From positions 17,542,654-17,606,653 of the forward strand of contig NC_084886.1 of the NCBI RefSeq assembly GCF_958979055.1: 64,000 bases of DNA. The letters are read 5' to 3'. This document shows, piece after piece, positions 1-11,150 of this stretch. The number at the start of each line of letters is the position of its first letter. Position 1 is the stretch's first letter. The notes under the pieces were generated by a model. That model was not told the origin of the DNA and searched no databases. It saw only the letters and a list, made by a program, of their open reading frames with translations. Position numbers and translations under genes: made by a program. Source of the stretch: Alnus glutinosa. Its lineage: Eukaryota > Streptophyta > Magnoliopsida > Fagales > Betulaceae.

Positions 1-578
1 CTTCATGCGCCAAAATCTCTTCTTCTTCTACATTTTTTTCGCTTTGACTTTTGGGGATGGCCAAAACACCCCCAAGGGCAAAACTGGTTGCGGGTGGCTT
101 CTCTTGGCCAAAATGAGGGTGGCATGTGGCCCAAAGGGGTGGCTCAGACACCCCTAAAATTTTATTTTCTTTTTAAGTCCTTGAAATAAAATAAAATATA
201 TATATATATAGTAGCCATATCAGCGCTGGCATGACTTTGGAGACAGGTGTCGCATAGGTATTCTAACACGTGTAGGATGACAAGATGGAAGTTAGTTTTG
301 GACGAAAAAATGAACAGAAATATCATTTCCGTCTTTTTTTAATAACACATGTGTCTCTTATTTATGATCAAAATAAAAACTGAGGGGACAAAAATAAAAT
401 TTTTAAACCACAAATGTGTGTAAGGTATTTAACCCTTATTTACATGAAACTTTGCTTCAATACGTCCAACAGCAAAATAAGACACGCATGGAATAATTAA
501 ACTATAGTGTGCTAGCTATAGTGATTACCTAACTATGTGCTGATGAAAGGTGGAAAATATTGTGTTTTACCATTACAG

Positions 579-1307
579 GTCGTGGATTCGATGTCAAAAG
601 TGTGTCCAACATTGACAATTGGGCCAACAGTTCCATCTTTCTACTTGGACAACCGTGTGGAAAATGACAATGATTATGGGCTTAACCTTTTCAAATCAGA
701 CTACTTGTCCGTTTGCACTAACTGGCTCAATACTAAGCCAGCAGGATCTGTTATTTATGTGTCCTTTGGCAGCTTGGCCAGTTTAAGCGACAAGCAAATG
801 GAGGAACTGGCGTTTGCTTTAAAAGGAGGCAAATTCTATTTCTTGTGGGTGGTGAAGGATTCAGAGGAAGAAAAGCTTCCGGAAAATTTTGTGGAAGAAA
901 TAGCCGTCGAAAAGGGCTTGGTGGTGAAATGGAGCCCCCAAGTGGAAGTGCTATCGAGTAAGGCCGTTGGGTGCTTTTTGACGCACGGCGGGTGGAATTC
1001 AAGCCTTGAGGCATTGAGCTTGGGAGTTCCATTGGTGGTGATGCCACAATGGACAGATCAAACCACAAATGCCAAGTTTGTTCAGGATGTGTGGAAGGTG
1101 GGAATTAGGGTTAAGGATGATGAGAATGGCGTTGTGGGAAGAGCAGAGATTCAGTCATGCATTAGGGAAGTAATGGAGGGAGAGAGAGGAAAAGAAATGA
1201 AGGAGAATGCCAAGAAATGGAGGGGTTTGGCTATTGAGGCAGTAAGTGAGGGTGGCACTTCAGACAACAACATTGATGAATTTGTTTCTAAATTGATAAA
1301 ACCCTAG
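579..1307 (+). CDS. UDP-glycosyltransferase, UGT74-type (UGT-A), exon 2 only; exon 1 lies left of the window
   Basis: This is the last exon of a family 1 glycosyltransferase, which transfers glucose from UDP-glucose to small acceptors in the cytosol. It encodes 242 residues and begins after the acceptor ACAG at 575-578, at the same place as in UGT-B. The 44-residue PSPG sugar-donor box is complete. It starts WSPQ, contains HGGWNS, and ends PQWTDQ; the final Gln is usual for UDP-glucose users. The frame is open to the stop at 1305-1307, and an AATAAA lies at 1343. Compared with UGT-B exon 2 there are seven base differences and all seven change the amino acid. Exon 1, with the catalytic His and Asp, is not visible, so function cannot be confirmed. 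Positions 1-578 are the end of the single intron. Confidence 0.9.
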   Translation, partial: VVDSMSKVCPTLTIGPTVPSFYLDNRVENDNDYGLNLFKSDYLSVCTNWLNTKPAGSVIYVSFGSLASLSDKQMEELAFALKGGKFYFLWVVKDSEEEKLPENFVEEIAVEKGLVVKWSPQVEVLSSKAVGCFLTHGGWNSSLEALSLGVPLVVMPQWTDQTTNAKFVQDVWKVGIRVKDDENGVVGRAEIQSCIREVMEGERGKEMKENAKKWRGLAIEAVSEGGTSDNNIDEFVSKLIKP

Positions 1308-1645
1308 TTAGTTTCCTTTTGCAAAGTTAAATATTTCATCTAAATAAAATTTGTTTAGTAAGGAAATGTTATTTGAATTTAATAATTTTATTATCTTAAC
1401 TCGATCATGATATAATTATGTGAGTGTAACCTTTTTCTTTCTTTTTGTCTGACCTTGGTTATGGCACATTGGCACAAATTAGACAAAGGCGGAGACGATC
1501 ATCCGGCCATCGATTGTACTCATTATAAAAGAATGTTATAGTTTCTTCTAGTGTCTTTTTGAAATGACATAAATGTAATAAAAAAAATTAAAAAATTGTA
1601 TCCATGTCATCCAAAATTGTAATAAAACTGGTTGTACTCATTATA

Positions 1646-4415
1646 AGAGATCCTCTAATGCCTCCCCCTGCCACTTCCAATAGGGGTTATTTACCTCCTC
1701 CTCCACCCCCTCCTCCACCTCCTAGTCTCTCACATAAAGCTTCTTCTACACCACCTCCTCCACCCCCACCGCCGCCCCCTTTCAATTCATCTAAGGTTGC
1801 ACCACTAGCCCCTTCACCTCCCCCTAGTCAACAATCTTTTGTGCCACCCCCACCGCCCCCACTGCCACCGCCACCACCATCCTCAGGAAGTGCAATTAAC
1901 AAATTTCAACCACCACCGCCACCACCTCCGATGCCAAAACTGTCCCCTTCGTGTTCAACATCTAATCCTACTTCTGTTCGTGGGGTACCGCCTCCACCAC
2001 CTCCACCTCTAACAAGTGGGAACCCTGGTAATGTTTGTCGGCCACCACCACCTCCACCACCTCCAGGACCTGCACGGCCAGGTTCAATTGTGCCTCCTCC
2101 ACCACCAGTTTCCTGGTGCTCCTACACCACCAAGTCGTGGTGCAACACCAGCTCCTCCCCCGCCTCCTAGAGCTAAAGGCTCTAATGCACTACCGCCACC
2201 ACCTCCGTTAGTTGGTAAGGTGAAAGCTTCTTCGGGGCCATCAAGTCTTGGAAGAGGTCGAGGTGCTGGTAGCACTACTCTTGCCCCTAAGAAATCTTCA
2301 CTAAAGCCCCTACACTGGATAAAAGTTACTCGTGCGATGCAAGGGAGTTTATGGGCTGATTCTCAAAAACAGGAAAATCAGTCAAGGTGTGTTCATTTAG
2401 AACTTGTATAAAGATATTATATGTTCCATCTGATAGCTTTTTCAAGACGCTAAAGTAACTTGTGCATTTTCAAGGAACTATTTTATAAGCATTAATCAAA
2501 TGTTTAGGTTCAGTATACTAAATGATAATGGCACTCGTCGATATGAATAATACTTTCATTCAAATTAAAGGCTGAGCAAGTTAATTGAAAATCAACTTTA
2601 GAGCAGCCATTCTACCTTTTTTTACACAGTTTCCTTTTACTTCCTCCTTTTCTGAATGATACTATGTTCTCTGGTGTTTTCAGTTGATTTGCTTCTGTAA
2701 TTTTCCCTTTTGTTGTGTTTTGTTTTCTCCTACTCCTCTCTCTCCAGGAGGGTGTGTGTGTGGGTAGGTGCGGTTTTGTTCTTATAACACTTCTGATATA
2801 TCATTGAAAGTTTTTGTTAGTGCCCCTGAAATAGATATTTCAGAGCTTGAGAGTCTGTTCTCAGCTGCCTCTGCTACGGATGGGAGTGGCACTAAAGGTG
2901 GAGGTCGACGTGGTTCTAACATGAACAAACCTGAGAAAGTGCAACTGGTAAGCAACCCCCCCCCCCCACAAACCTTCACTCTCTGTCTTTGTCTCACTAT
3001 TGTATGTATTACATATGGTTTGGTGCTGGAAACACTCAGACAAACATTGGAAGATACATGCTTTCTATTTTATAGTTTTATTCAGTTATAAATGATCCTG
3101 AAGATATCTGTACAGAGATTTTTTTTTTTTTTTTTTTCGAATTATGACAGCTCTATTATTAGGTGCTAATTAACAATTAGACAAATCCTTGGGAAAGATG
3201 AAATAAACAATCATATGAAAATCTCTGATTTTGTTGGTGGATGGCTCAACTTTGAGATACTAAACTGCCTAACTCTGTTAACACTTGATGAATATTTGCC
3301 TAAAGCACCTCACAAGGAGGCATATTTTAGTTACACTGGCACACCGTGATCCCCAACTGATCAATATATGATCCATTGTAGGGCAACCTAAGGTTTTTCT
3401 CTGCCTGAATTAAAATCACTGTAGGAAGATATCAGGACTTTGGTTGATTAGCATCCAAATGTGTACCAAAAAGAATGATTCTGTTATATGGAAGGAATAA
3501 GCGGTTATCACTCAAAATAAATTTATGATTCAACTCTGCCACTTGTAGCATTTTGCAACATTGAAGTTTTATTACTGTTGCTATTATTACGACATTGGAA
3601 TCTCAGGAGGTCCTATCTTTTAAGCATGTTTTATTTAGTGGCACTACATCACAAGTTGATTTTGACTGCACAAAAATTTAGAGATGCACTGGTGCTTTTA
3701 CCATGAGAAATTTAATTTGTTAATCCTTTTCTTTTTCTCTTTTTTGTTTATTTATTTATTTATTTTTAATTTTTAATTTATGGCAAATATACATCAACAT
3801 CTTTTATAAATGGTATACTGGACATTTTTTTTGGCCAACTATTGCTGAAGTTAGTTTCTAAATGTCTCTATCAACAATACATAAATGGTGCAGGACATTT
3901 TTTATTCTCTCTACCTTTGTTATGTAAATGTTTCTACCAAATGTGGTGCTATTGTGATCTGTTATATTATATGTATCTAAAACTCAAGTTTTTTATGCTG
4001 TGTTTCTCTCTGTCAGGTTGACTTGCGTAGAGCGTATAATTGTGAAATAATGCTCTCAAAAATAAAAATTCCTTTGCCAGATATGATTGTAAGTTTCTTT
4101 CTTTTACTCATGCTACATGTTCAACTAACTTCAATACAATTTGACAATTGAGGGAATAGTTTTGATTTTTGGTCTCATGGGATTCTTTGTGAATGTATCA
4201 CACTGGAAATGTGAAATTAGAATTGTCACTGACTTAGTTTTTTTTGCACATGCTCTTGAAGACATCAATGTCAAAGTTTTTCAAAGTGATGTCTAAACTT
4301 TGTCATCTATTGACAACATTGCATGGTCTTACCGTTGAGCATTCAGCTAACCTTGATTGTGTGTTAGCATAATGTAATAATATAGGCAAGGGATTTTCTC
4401 AGATGAATGAACTTG
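1646..4415 (+). pseudogene. Truncated formin (FH14) fragment: end of exon 4, exons 5 and 6
   Basis: This is a partial copy of the formin gene at 13056-32055. It starts inside the proline-rich FH1 part of exon 4 (1646-2386) and includes exon 5 (2821-2947) and exon 6 (4017-4088) with their splice sites. It ends in intron 6 at 4415. It has no promoter, PTEN-like region or most of FH2. An 8-base deletion near 2109, relative to 15808-15820, shifts the frame inside FH1, so the fragment cannot encode the formin peptide even if transcribed. It lies 340 bp after the UGT-A stop on the same strand, so read-through from UGT-A could transcribe it. The frameshift shows lack of coding constraint. Confidence 0.93.
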
Positions 4416-5487
4416 TACAAACCACTGCTCTCCCTCCTGCACCAAAAGTCATGGGAGGGAAGCCAAAAGCTTTCCTCCCCCCTTTTCTCTTCATTTTTTC
4501 TCATCTTTTCCTCCTTTTTCCCGTTGCTTATGCCTCCTACGAGGTCCCTATCATGCTAGAACTCTTTCTAGCCCTATCCGCCTCATCAGAGGCAATTTAT
4601 TTGCTTTTTATGATTTCCGTCTCCACAACATAAAGTTCACCAGCTTACACCATCTTCCTCCACCATGTTTTCTGTGATTTTTGAATAGGTTGTAAGATCG
4701 AAATCTTTGGATCTAGGTTTACGTATACTACTCCATCCAATATTGCACAACACACGTCTCACCAGTGGGTTCGCCTGTGTCTTCTGCTTCCACAAACGGT
4801 TGTCGCGTTTTCATCTACCGACCACGCATCTGAGCGTGGCATGCATGTGCCAGGGAGTTTGTCTCCCTTTCCGGGGCGTGGTAGCCACGCACCCCGGTTT
4901 TCGACGGTTCCCTGCGATACCCATTGGAGAGAGGCTTTCTAGGGGCAGCACGTGGCCTTTACGCACCACCTCTAACAGCTCCTAGTCCCTCTCCTCCACC
5001 GGATCTATGTTGTTGTTTATGTTACTGTATTTGTTTTTATTTTCTTTGTATTTTTGGGATTTTCTTTTTGCAACTTTTCTATGTTTATCTTTCTTTCGAT
5101 GTTTAGGTCTTTAAAACTCTTTTTACACCACAAACCATCTTTATTAGTGGCTTAGATTATTGGCATCCGTGTCAAGAATCATTTGTCCGCATCTTTGGAA
5201 GTATTGTCATCACGTACTTACATTTCTATTTTTTATTTTGGATTATCTAGCTCTTGTTGTTGTAATTTCCTTTTATTATGTAATTTTTTTTATGTATAAA
5301 AATTAAAAATTAAAAAATTAAAAAAAAAAAAAAGAAAAAAGAAAAAGAAAAAGGAAAGGGTTACCTAAATTTATGAATTGAAAGCAATAGCTAGCTAAGA
5401 TATAGCAATAGTACGTACGTAAGGCTTCATATATAGCATTACTTTGGATGTAACCATCGATGGCTACAGAGACTAGAGTGTATTTGG
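4416..5487. other. Upstream flank of duplication copy B; possible 5'-truncated LINE tail, otherwise unassigned
   Basis: I recognise no gene here. Positions 4700-5000 are relatively GC-rich, with short open frames that resemble no family I know. From about 5220 the strand reads TTGTTGTTGTAATTTCC and then a T-rich and A-rich tail to about 5345. This resembles the 3' end of a plant LINE, but I found no convincing target-site duplication. The element call is weak. Confidence 0.3.
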
Positions 5488-6388
5488 TAGGGTTGGCAAT
5501 TTTTGACACGACCCGCGAATCCGACACGAACACGACACGAGAAAATAGGATTTAATAGGGTTTGGGTTTTTATAATCGGGTTCGGGTCGAAATCGGGTCA
5601 ACCCGATTCTGACCCGATTACAATCGTGTCTGGCGGGTCAACCCGCGGGTTGACCCGCCAACACGATTATAACACGAATAAAAGAAAAAAAAAAAAAAAA
5701 AAAAAAAAATTCAAGAAACTCTGAAACGAACCCTAGCCGCAGTGCCGCACTTTCACTTTGTCTTTCTAATTCTTTCACTCGTTCGGTCTGATTGTTCACA
5801 CTTCACCCACCGTTCTCGCAACCACGCCCACGAGCCCTTGACGGCGACGATGCTCACGGCTCTCACAGAGTCACACACACAGCCACCAGTGCTACCAGCA
5901 GCGGAATAGAGTGGCGGTGTGCGGCAAAGGGGGCAATCGGCGTTGTAGAATTTGGAAATGAGTTCCAAGGCCGAAGATATGGACGGATCGATTCACCGAC
6001 CAAGAAATTTATTTGGAGTCTGGACACGCCGTCGAGTAATCCCACCAGTGGTCCAATGCTACCAGTAGCGTAAAGCTTTCTGGTATACTATTTTTATTTA
6101 TATAATTTGGTTATTTGTAATTGCCTTCTAAGAATTGGGCATTTGTGCGGTTCTGGATTCATAGATGCGGCTACCGTCTCTTCTTTCTTCGGATTCTTTC
6201 TTCTTCTTCTTCTTCACAACGGGTTACCCGGGTTGTGTTCGGGTAACTCGATTAATTCATGGGTCGTGTTCGAGTTTGAGTTTTCGACCCGATTAACAAT
6301 CGAGTCGGGTTCGTGTCGAACCCGATTGTGTAATCGGGTCGGTCGGGTTGACACGAACCCGACCCGTGAACCCGAATTGCCCACCCTA
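5488..6388. mobile_element. Non-autonomous hAT element (901 bp) with 8-bp TSD
   Basis: The element begins TAGGGTTGGCAATT and ends with the inverted complement AATTGCCCACCCTA. It is flanked on both sides by the exact 8-bp duplication GTATTTGG (5480-5487 and 6389-6396), the size made by hAT transposases. The subterminal regions carry many short ACCCG/CGGGT motifs in both orientations, as in hAT MITEs of this type. There is no transposase. A poly-A run sits at about 5683-5709. Confidence 0.9.
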
Positions 6389-7120
6389 GTATTTGGCAAT
6401 ACTCTCGTCTTCCTCTCTATTTTTTTGTCTTTTTGCTTCTAAAAAAAAAAAAATTCAATCCAAGACATTTCAACTCATCTTTTTTTCTTTTTTCTTTTTT
6501 CACTTTTTATATTATACAATCATTTTTTATTATTATTCAAATAAAAATAACCCACTTTAAAACAATTTTTTTTTTTCACTTTTTTATAAAATAATTAATA
6601 TTTTTTATATTTTATATCACATCAATCACTTCTTATTACTATTTAAATAAAAATTTCATAACACAACTATTTGCCAAACGAGAAATGCTACTTCTCAAAA
6701 AAAAAAAATCAAAATCTTATTTCCAAATGATAAGTCATAATCCCATAAGATTATGACATATTTTTCAAAATAATAAACCTTATGAAATTGTGATACATTA
6801 TTGAAAAATTACATTTAAAAAAAAAAAATTGAGATGGGTAATATTTTCCTTTCCAAACAGTGCAAACACACCCTCCACGCTATCGTGGTGGGTTCTATTC
6901 TTCTCCAGCTGACATCATCAGTGATCTATTGTGATCGGTACGGTTGACTACATCCAGTTCATAAAAGAGAGATCGAGTAAAAAAAAAAAAAATGGAGTTC
7001 TGTTAATAAAGATAGAGGGCACGTAGATCGATACCTTCCAGCCTCTTATTTTCATATATCATATTTTCGTCCTCTGTAGGAGAAAAAACCTACCAGTCAT
7101 GCAATTCAATTGCCTCTTTC
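6389..7120. other. AT-rich spacer upstream of UGT-B
   Basis: This is low-complexity A/T-rich sequence with several A-runs. I see no gene or clear mobile element. The last few hundred bases are presumably UGT-B promoter; only a TATA motif is recognisable. Confidence 0.5.
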
Positions 7121-7127
7121 TATAAAT
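7121..7127 (+). promoter_or_regulatory. TATA box of UGT-B
   Basis: TATAAAT lies 75 bp before the UGT-B start codon. This would place transcription start near 7150 and give a leader of roughly 45 nt ending in a GA repeat. It is assigned by motif and position only. Confidence 0.5.
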
Positions 7128-7172
7128 TAGAGACGGCATGCATGTATGAGATGAAGAGAAGTAGGTAAGCTC

Positions 7173-7195
7173 GAGAGAGAGAGAGAGAGAGAGAG
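7173..7195 (+). repeat. (GA)n microsatellite in the UGT-B leader
   Basis: A GA dinucleotide tract directly abuts the ATG at 7196. GA/CT tracts are common in plant 5' leaders and core promoters. Its length may vary between individuals and alter leader length. Confidence 0.8.
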
Positions 7196-9386
7196 ATGGA
7201 AGGGAAAGCACATCGAGCCCATGTCTTGGCGCTGCCTTATCCAACGCAAGGCCACATAAACCCATTGCTCCAATTCTCCAAGCGATTGGCCTCCAAAGGG
7301 GTTAAAGCTACACTCGCCATCACACTCTTCATCAACAACTCCATGCAGCCCCAACCATCAGAATCCGTCCAATTTGACACAATATCCGACGGCTACGATG
7401 AAGGCGGATTTGCCCAAGCTGAGAGCATCCCCTCGTATCTCGCTCGAATGGAAGCCATCGGCTCAAAGTCCCTAGCGGACCTCATTATCAAGTACAAAGA
7501 CACTGCAAACCCTGTTGACTGCATAATATATGATCCCTTCTTGCCTTGGGGTTTGGAGGTAGCCAAAAAGTTTGGCTTAGTTGGAGCCGCTTTCTTTACT
7601 CAAACTTGTGCTGTTAATTTCATATACTATTATGTGCATCATGGATTACTGAAGCTCCCAATTTCTTCCACACCCATCTCAATTCCTGGTCTACCGTTGC
7701 TTGAGCTTGAAGACACGCCATCTTTCATTTGTGTGTCTGGCTCGTATCCGGCTTACTTTGAGATGCTGCTAAATCAATTTTCCAACATCGACAAAGCTGA
7801 TTGGGTTCTTGTCAACACCTTCTACAAGCTGGACGTTGAGGTGGGTTTGGTTATATATAGCATCTTTTCAGTTTTATGAATTTACTTGGAAATCTTCTGG
7901 AATTGAACTTAACAGATCGTTGGCTCGATTTCTATTAGTACTTTGATTTCACCATAAATATTTGAATATTAACAATATATATATGTAAAAATATATACAG
8001 AGCTATACATGCAGTATATTCCAAGGGTGGCTCAATCACCCTCGTGACTCTTAGGGGTGATTTGGCTGATTCGGCTATCTTCATGGGCCAAAACCTCTTC
8101 TTCTTCTACATTTTTTTCACTTTGACCCTTGGGGATGGCCGAAACACCCCCAAGGGCAAAACTGGTTGCGGGTGGCTTCCCTTGGCCAAAATGAGGGTGG
8201 CATGTGGCCCAAAGGGGTGGCTCAGACACCCCTAAAATTTTATTTTCTTTTTAAGTCCTTGAAATAAAAAAAAATATATCTATATATATATAGTAACCAT
8301 ATCAGCGCTGGCATGACTTTGGAGACAAGTGTTGCATAGGTACTCTAACATGTGTAAGATGACAAGATGGGAGTTAGTTTTGGACGAAAAAATGAACAGA
8401 AATATTATTTCCGTCTTTTTTTCATAACACGTGTCTCTTATTTATGATCAAAATAAAAACTGAGGGGACAAAAATAAAATTTTTAAACCACAAATGTGTG
8501 TAAGGTATTTAACCCTTATTTACTCAAACTTTGCTTCAATACGTCCAACAGCAAAATAAGACACGCATGGAATAATTAAACTATAGTGTGCTAGCTATAG
8601 TGATTACCTAACTATGTACTGATGAAAGGTGGAAAATATTGTGTTTTACCATTACAGGTCGTGGATTCGATGTCAAAAGTGTGTCCAACATTGACAATTG
8701 GGCCAACAGTTCCATCTTTCTACTTGGACAACCGTGTGGAAAATGACAATGATTATGGGCTTAACCTTTTCACATCAGACGACTTGTCCGTTTGCACTAA
8801 CTGGCTCAATACTAAGCCAGCAGGATCTGTTATTTATGTGTCCTTTGGCAGCTTGGCCAGTTTAAGCAACAAGCAAATGGAGGAACTGGCGTTTGCTTTA
8901 AAAGGAGGCAAATTCTATTTCTTGTGGGTGGTGAAGGATTCAGAGGAAGAAAAGCTTCCGGAAAATTTTGTGGAAGAAATAGCCGGCGATAAGGGCTTGG
9001 TGGTGAAATGGAGCCCCCAAGTGGAAGTGCTATCGAGTAAGGCCGTTGGGTGCTTTTTGACGCACGGCGGGTGGAATTCAACCCTTGAGGCATTGAGCTT
9101 GGGAGTTCCATTGGTGGTGATGCCACAATGGGCAGATCAAACCACAAATGCCAAGTTTGTTCAGGATGTGTGGAAGGTGGGAATTAGGGTTAAGGATGAT
9201 GAGAATGGCGTTGTGGGAAGAGCAGAGATTCAGTCATGCATTAGGGAAGTAATGGAGGGAGAGAGAGGAAAAGAAATGAAGGAGAATGCCAAGAAATGGA
9301 GGGGTTTGGCTATTGAGGCAGTAAGTGAGGGTGGCACTTCAGACAACAACATTGATGAATTTGTTTCTAAATTGATAAAACCCTAG
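7196..9386 (+). CDS. UDP-glycosyltransferase, UGT74-type (UGT-B), complete two-exon gene
   Basis: Family 1 glycosyltransferase, about 457 aa, the usual size for UGT74 enzymes. Exons are 7196-7840 and 8658-9386, with one GT-AG intron at the position conserved in this clade. The N-terminal acceptor domain carries PTQGHINP with the catalytic His at residue 20, and IIYDPFLPWG with the partner Asp at about 113. The C-terminal donor domain carries a full 44-residue PSPG box at about 333-376, with HGGWNS and a terminal Gln that favours UDP-glucose. There is no signal peptide or membrane segment, so it is a soluble cytosolic enzyme. Members of this family glucosylate carboxylates and hydroxyls of hormones, benzoates and other metabolites; the acceptor cannot be read from sequence. 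An AATAAA at 9422 follows the stop. UGT-A is its tandem paralogue. Confidence 0.95.
8030..8240. repeat. GGGTGGC/CACCCC-rich repeat block inside the UGT intron
   Basis: A GC-rich stretch in an otherwise AT-rich intron is bounded by GGGTGGCTCAATCACCC and GGGGTGGCTCAGACACCCC, each a small stem. The same block occupies the start of the window in UGT-A. Related GGGGTGGC motifs recur in the fold-back element at 27734-28504, so this is probably part of a dispersed mobile family. Ends and target duplication were not resolved. Confidence 0.45.
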
Positions 9387-9607
9387 TTAGTTTCCTTTTG
9401 AAAAGTTTAATATTTCATCTAAATAAAATTTGTTTAGTAAGGAAATGTTATTTGAATTTAATAATTTTATTATTTTAACTCGATCATGATATAATTATGT
9501 GAGCGTAACCTTTTTCTTTCTTTTTGTCTGACCTTGGTTATGGCACATTGGCAAAGATTAGACAAAGGCGGAGACGATCATCCCGCCATCGATTGTACTC
9601 ATTATAA

Positions 9608-9780
9608 AGGAATGTTATAGTTTCTTCTAGTGTCTTTTTGAAATGACATAAATGTAATAAAAAAAATTAAAAAATTGTATCCATGTCATCCAAAAGGACA
9701 TAGATATAATTTTTTATTACATTTATGTCATTCCAGATGGACACCAGAAAAACACTAAAATGAGTTCTAGCATTCCCTCG
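9608..9780. mobile_element. Palindromic MITE (173 bp) just downstream of UGT-B
   Basis: The sequence folds back on itself. The left arm, from GGAATGTTATAG through TGACATAAATGTAATAAA, is matched by the inverted right arm ending CTAGCATTCC. The hairpin apex is near ATCCAAAA at 9688-9695. A 9-bp direct repeat TCATTATAA flanks it (9599-9607 and 9781-9789), a size typical of Mutator-like elements. In copy A only the left half remains (about 1529-1616), cut exactly at the apex. Confidence 0.75.
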
Positions 9781-9869
9781 TCATTATAATCATTCCCTTG
9801 TCTTTGTTCCTATGATATTTTTGTTATCAAGGTTGTGCAGGTCTCTGTGCTATAACGAGTAGATCTTCC

Positions 9870-9924
9870 AGTAAGGAAAGAATCTATATTGGAAGAGATG
9901 TCTAATATAGATTCTTTCCTTACT
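9870..9924. repeat. Perfect 21-bp inverted repeat with 13-nt loop
   Basis: Arms at 9870-9890 and 9904-9924 are perfect reverse complements (AGTAAGGAAAG...), separated by a loop at 9891-9903. The arms do not extend further. It lies about 480 bp past the UGT-B stop. It could be a short fold-back or a source of small RNA; sequence alone does not decide. Confidence 0.85.
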
Positions 9925-10942
9925 AAAATTAGAGTTAGCTCTAAAAGTCAAGACCTAATTGATATCTCGTATAATTGGCTGGTAGTGATCTATACATTGT
10001 TCTTCTTTTTAAAGGAGAACTATAAGAATAATGTATGGTTGATTATTATCTTCAAACCTTGTGTTTGCCAAAAAATTTAGGTTCCCTCTATGAATTTAAA
10101 AGAGTAAGTTCTTTTTACGAACCTAAAGGTTCAGGTTCTTTTTACGAAACTTCTCAATTTATCATTTCTTATGTTTAATTTGTTATTAGTTGGTTCGTAT
10201 CAATTACCATATACTCTGTCAACAAATTCAAGCAAGCCATCTCAAAGTATTCTACAAAATAACATACGTATTCACAATAGATTCTCTACATGCATTACTA
10301 TACAAAATAGCTAACCAAAGCTACTTGTTATGCACTCTACATCTGATCATTACTTATTCTTTTTCTATATCATTTAATTTTTTTTTATTTTATTATTATT
10401 TTTTTTCAATTCCCTTTTGATGAAAGAAAGAGAGAGAGAAATATATATACAGAGAGAGGGAGAGAGAGAAAATGATAAAAAATAAATAATAAATAAACCA
10501 ACAAACTAAGTTCAGTTCTACTCTTCAATTTTCTCCGTCTTCAATATCTAACACTTTACACTGAAAATAATAAATAACAAAACAAGAGTAAAAGACAAAC
10601 ATATAGGGCGGACCGGACCGGACCTACTTGAAATTTGTCTTAAAGTATACATTTTTAATAAGTTCGTCCCCCAAAATAATATTTTTTTCTCCCCTATAAA
10701 GTTTTTTGTTTTTTCCCCCCCTCAAACTTAAAAAACCAAAAATACCCCATTCATTTAGCTTCCTTCCAAACTCCCCAGTTCGCTTCTAACCAATGAAACT
10801 CTAATTTGATTTAGGACTAGTCTATGACAAAGTCCATTGAACCTTACTCTTCCACAAAAGACACTTTAAGGGAATAGGTTTGCTCAAGGCTTATAAAGCC
10901 CACAATCCAGGCTTACCTTGGCAATGTGGGACTCTTAACACA

Positions 10943-11150
10943 CACTACAAAAAATTCAAGATTTCTATATAATTTCAAACCATCTAGAAATGGTAAAAAA
11001 CCGTCTGAAACAAAGTCCAGACGGTTTATTTTGGACGGTTTAAAACCGTCAAGAAAAATGGGTCTAGAATTCGGGTTATGGACAGTTTGGGCCAAACCGT
11101 CTGGAACCAATTTTGGATGGTTTGGGCAAACCGTCCAGAATTAATAATTT
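10943..11150 (+). mobile_element. CACTA (En/Spm) transposon terminus with subterminal repeats
   Basis: It starts CACTACAAAAAATTC, the hallmark CACTA terminus. Over the next 200 bp an ACCGTC-type motif occurs at least six times in both orientations (AACCGTCTG, GACGGTTT, AAACCGTCCAG), as in CACTA subterminal regions. I found no matching 3' terminus, so the element is truncated or ends beyond recognition. Confidence 0.6.

Larger units (their letters stand above)
1..4415 (+). repeat. Segmental duplication, copy A (internally deleted)
   Basis: Positions 1-1616 align almost base for base with 8079-9695, and 1646-4415 with 15349-18108, all in the same orientation. The 5653 bp present in copy B between these blocks (9696-15348) is missing here and is replaced by 29 bp of filler (1617-1645). 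Divergence is about 1% in exons and somewhat more in introns, so the duplication is recent. The left end lies outside the window. The right end is sharp: both copies read CAGATGAATGA, then one mismatch, then CTTGT, after which they are unrelated. If this was a simple tandem duplication, 4416 onward is the left end of copy B. Confidence 0.93.

Noticed and set aside
751-1068. Antisense 105-codon frame opposite UGT-A exon 2 (and its twin at 8830-9147)
   Set aside because: It is the complement of conserved UGT coding sequence including the PSPG box. Its openness follows from UGT codon use and it has no family features.
1604-2411. Two proline-rich frames in copy A as a small functional gene
   Set aside because: They are the two halves of a frameshifted exon 4 fragment, without promoter, start or complete domain.
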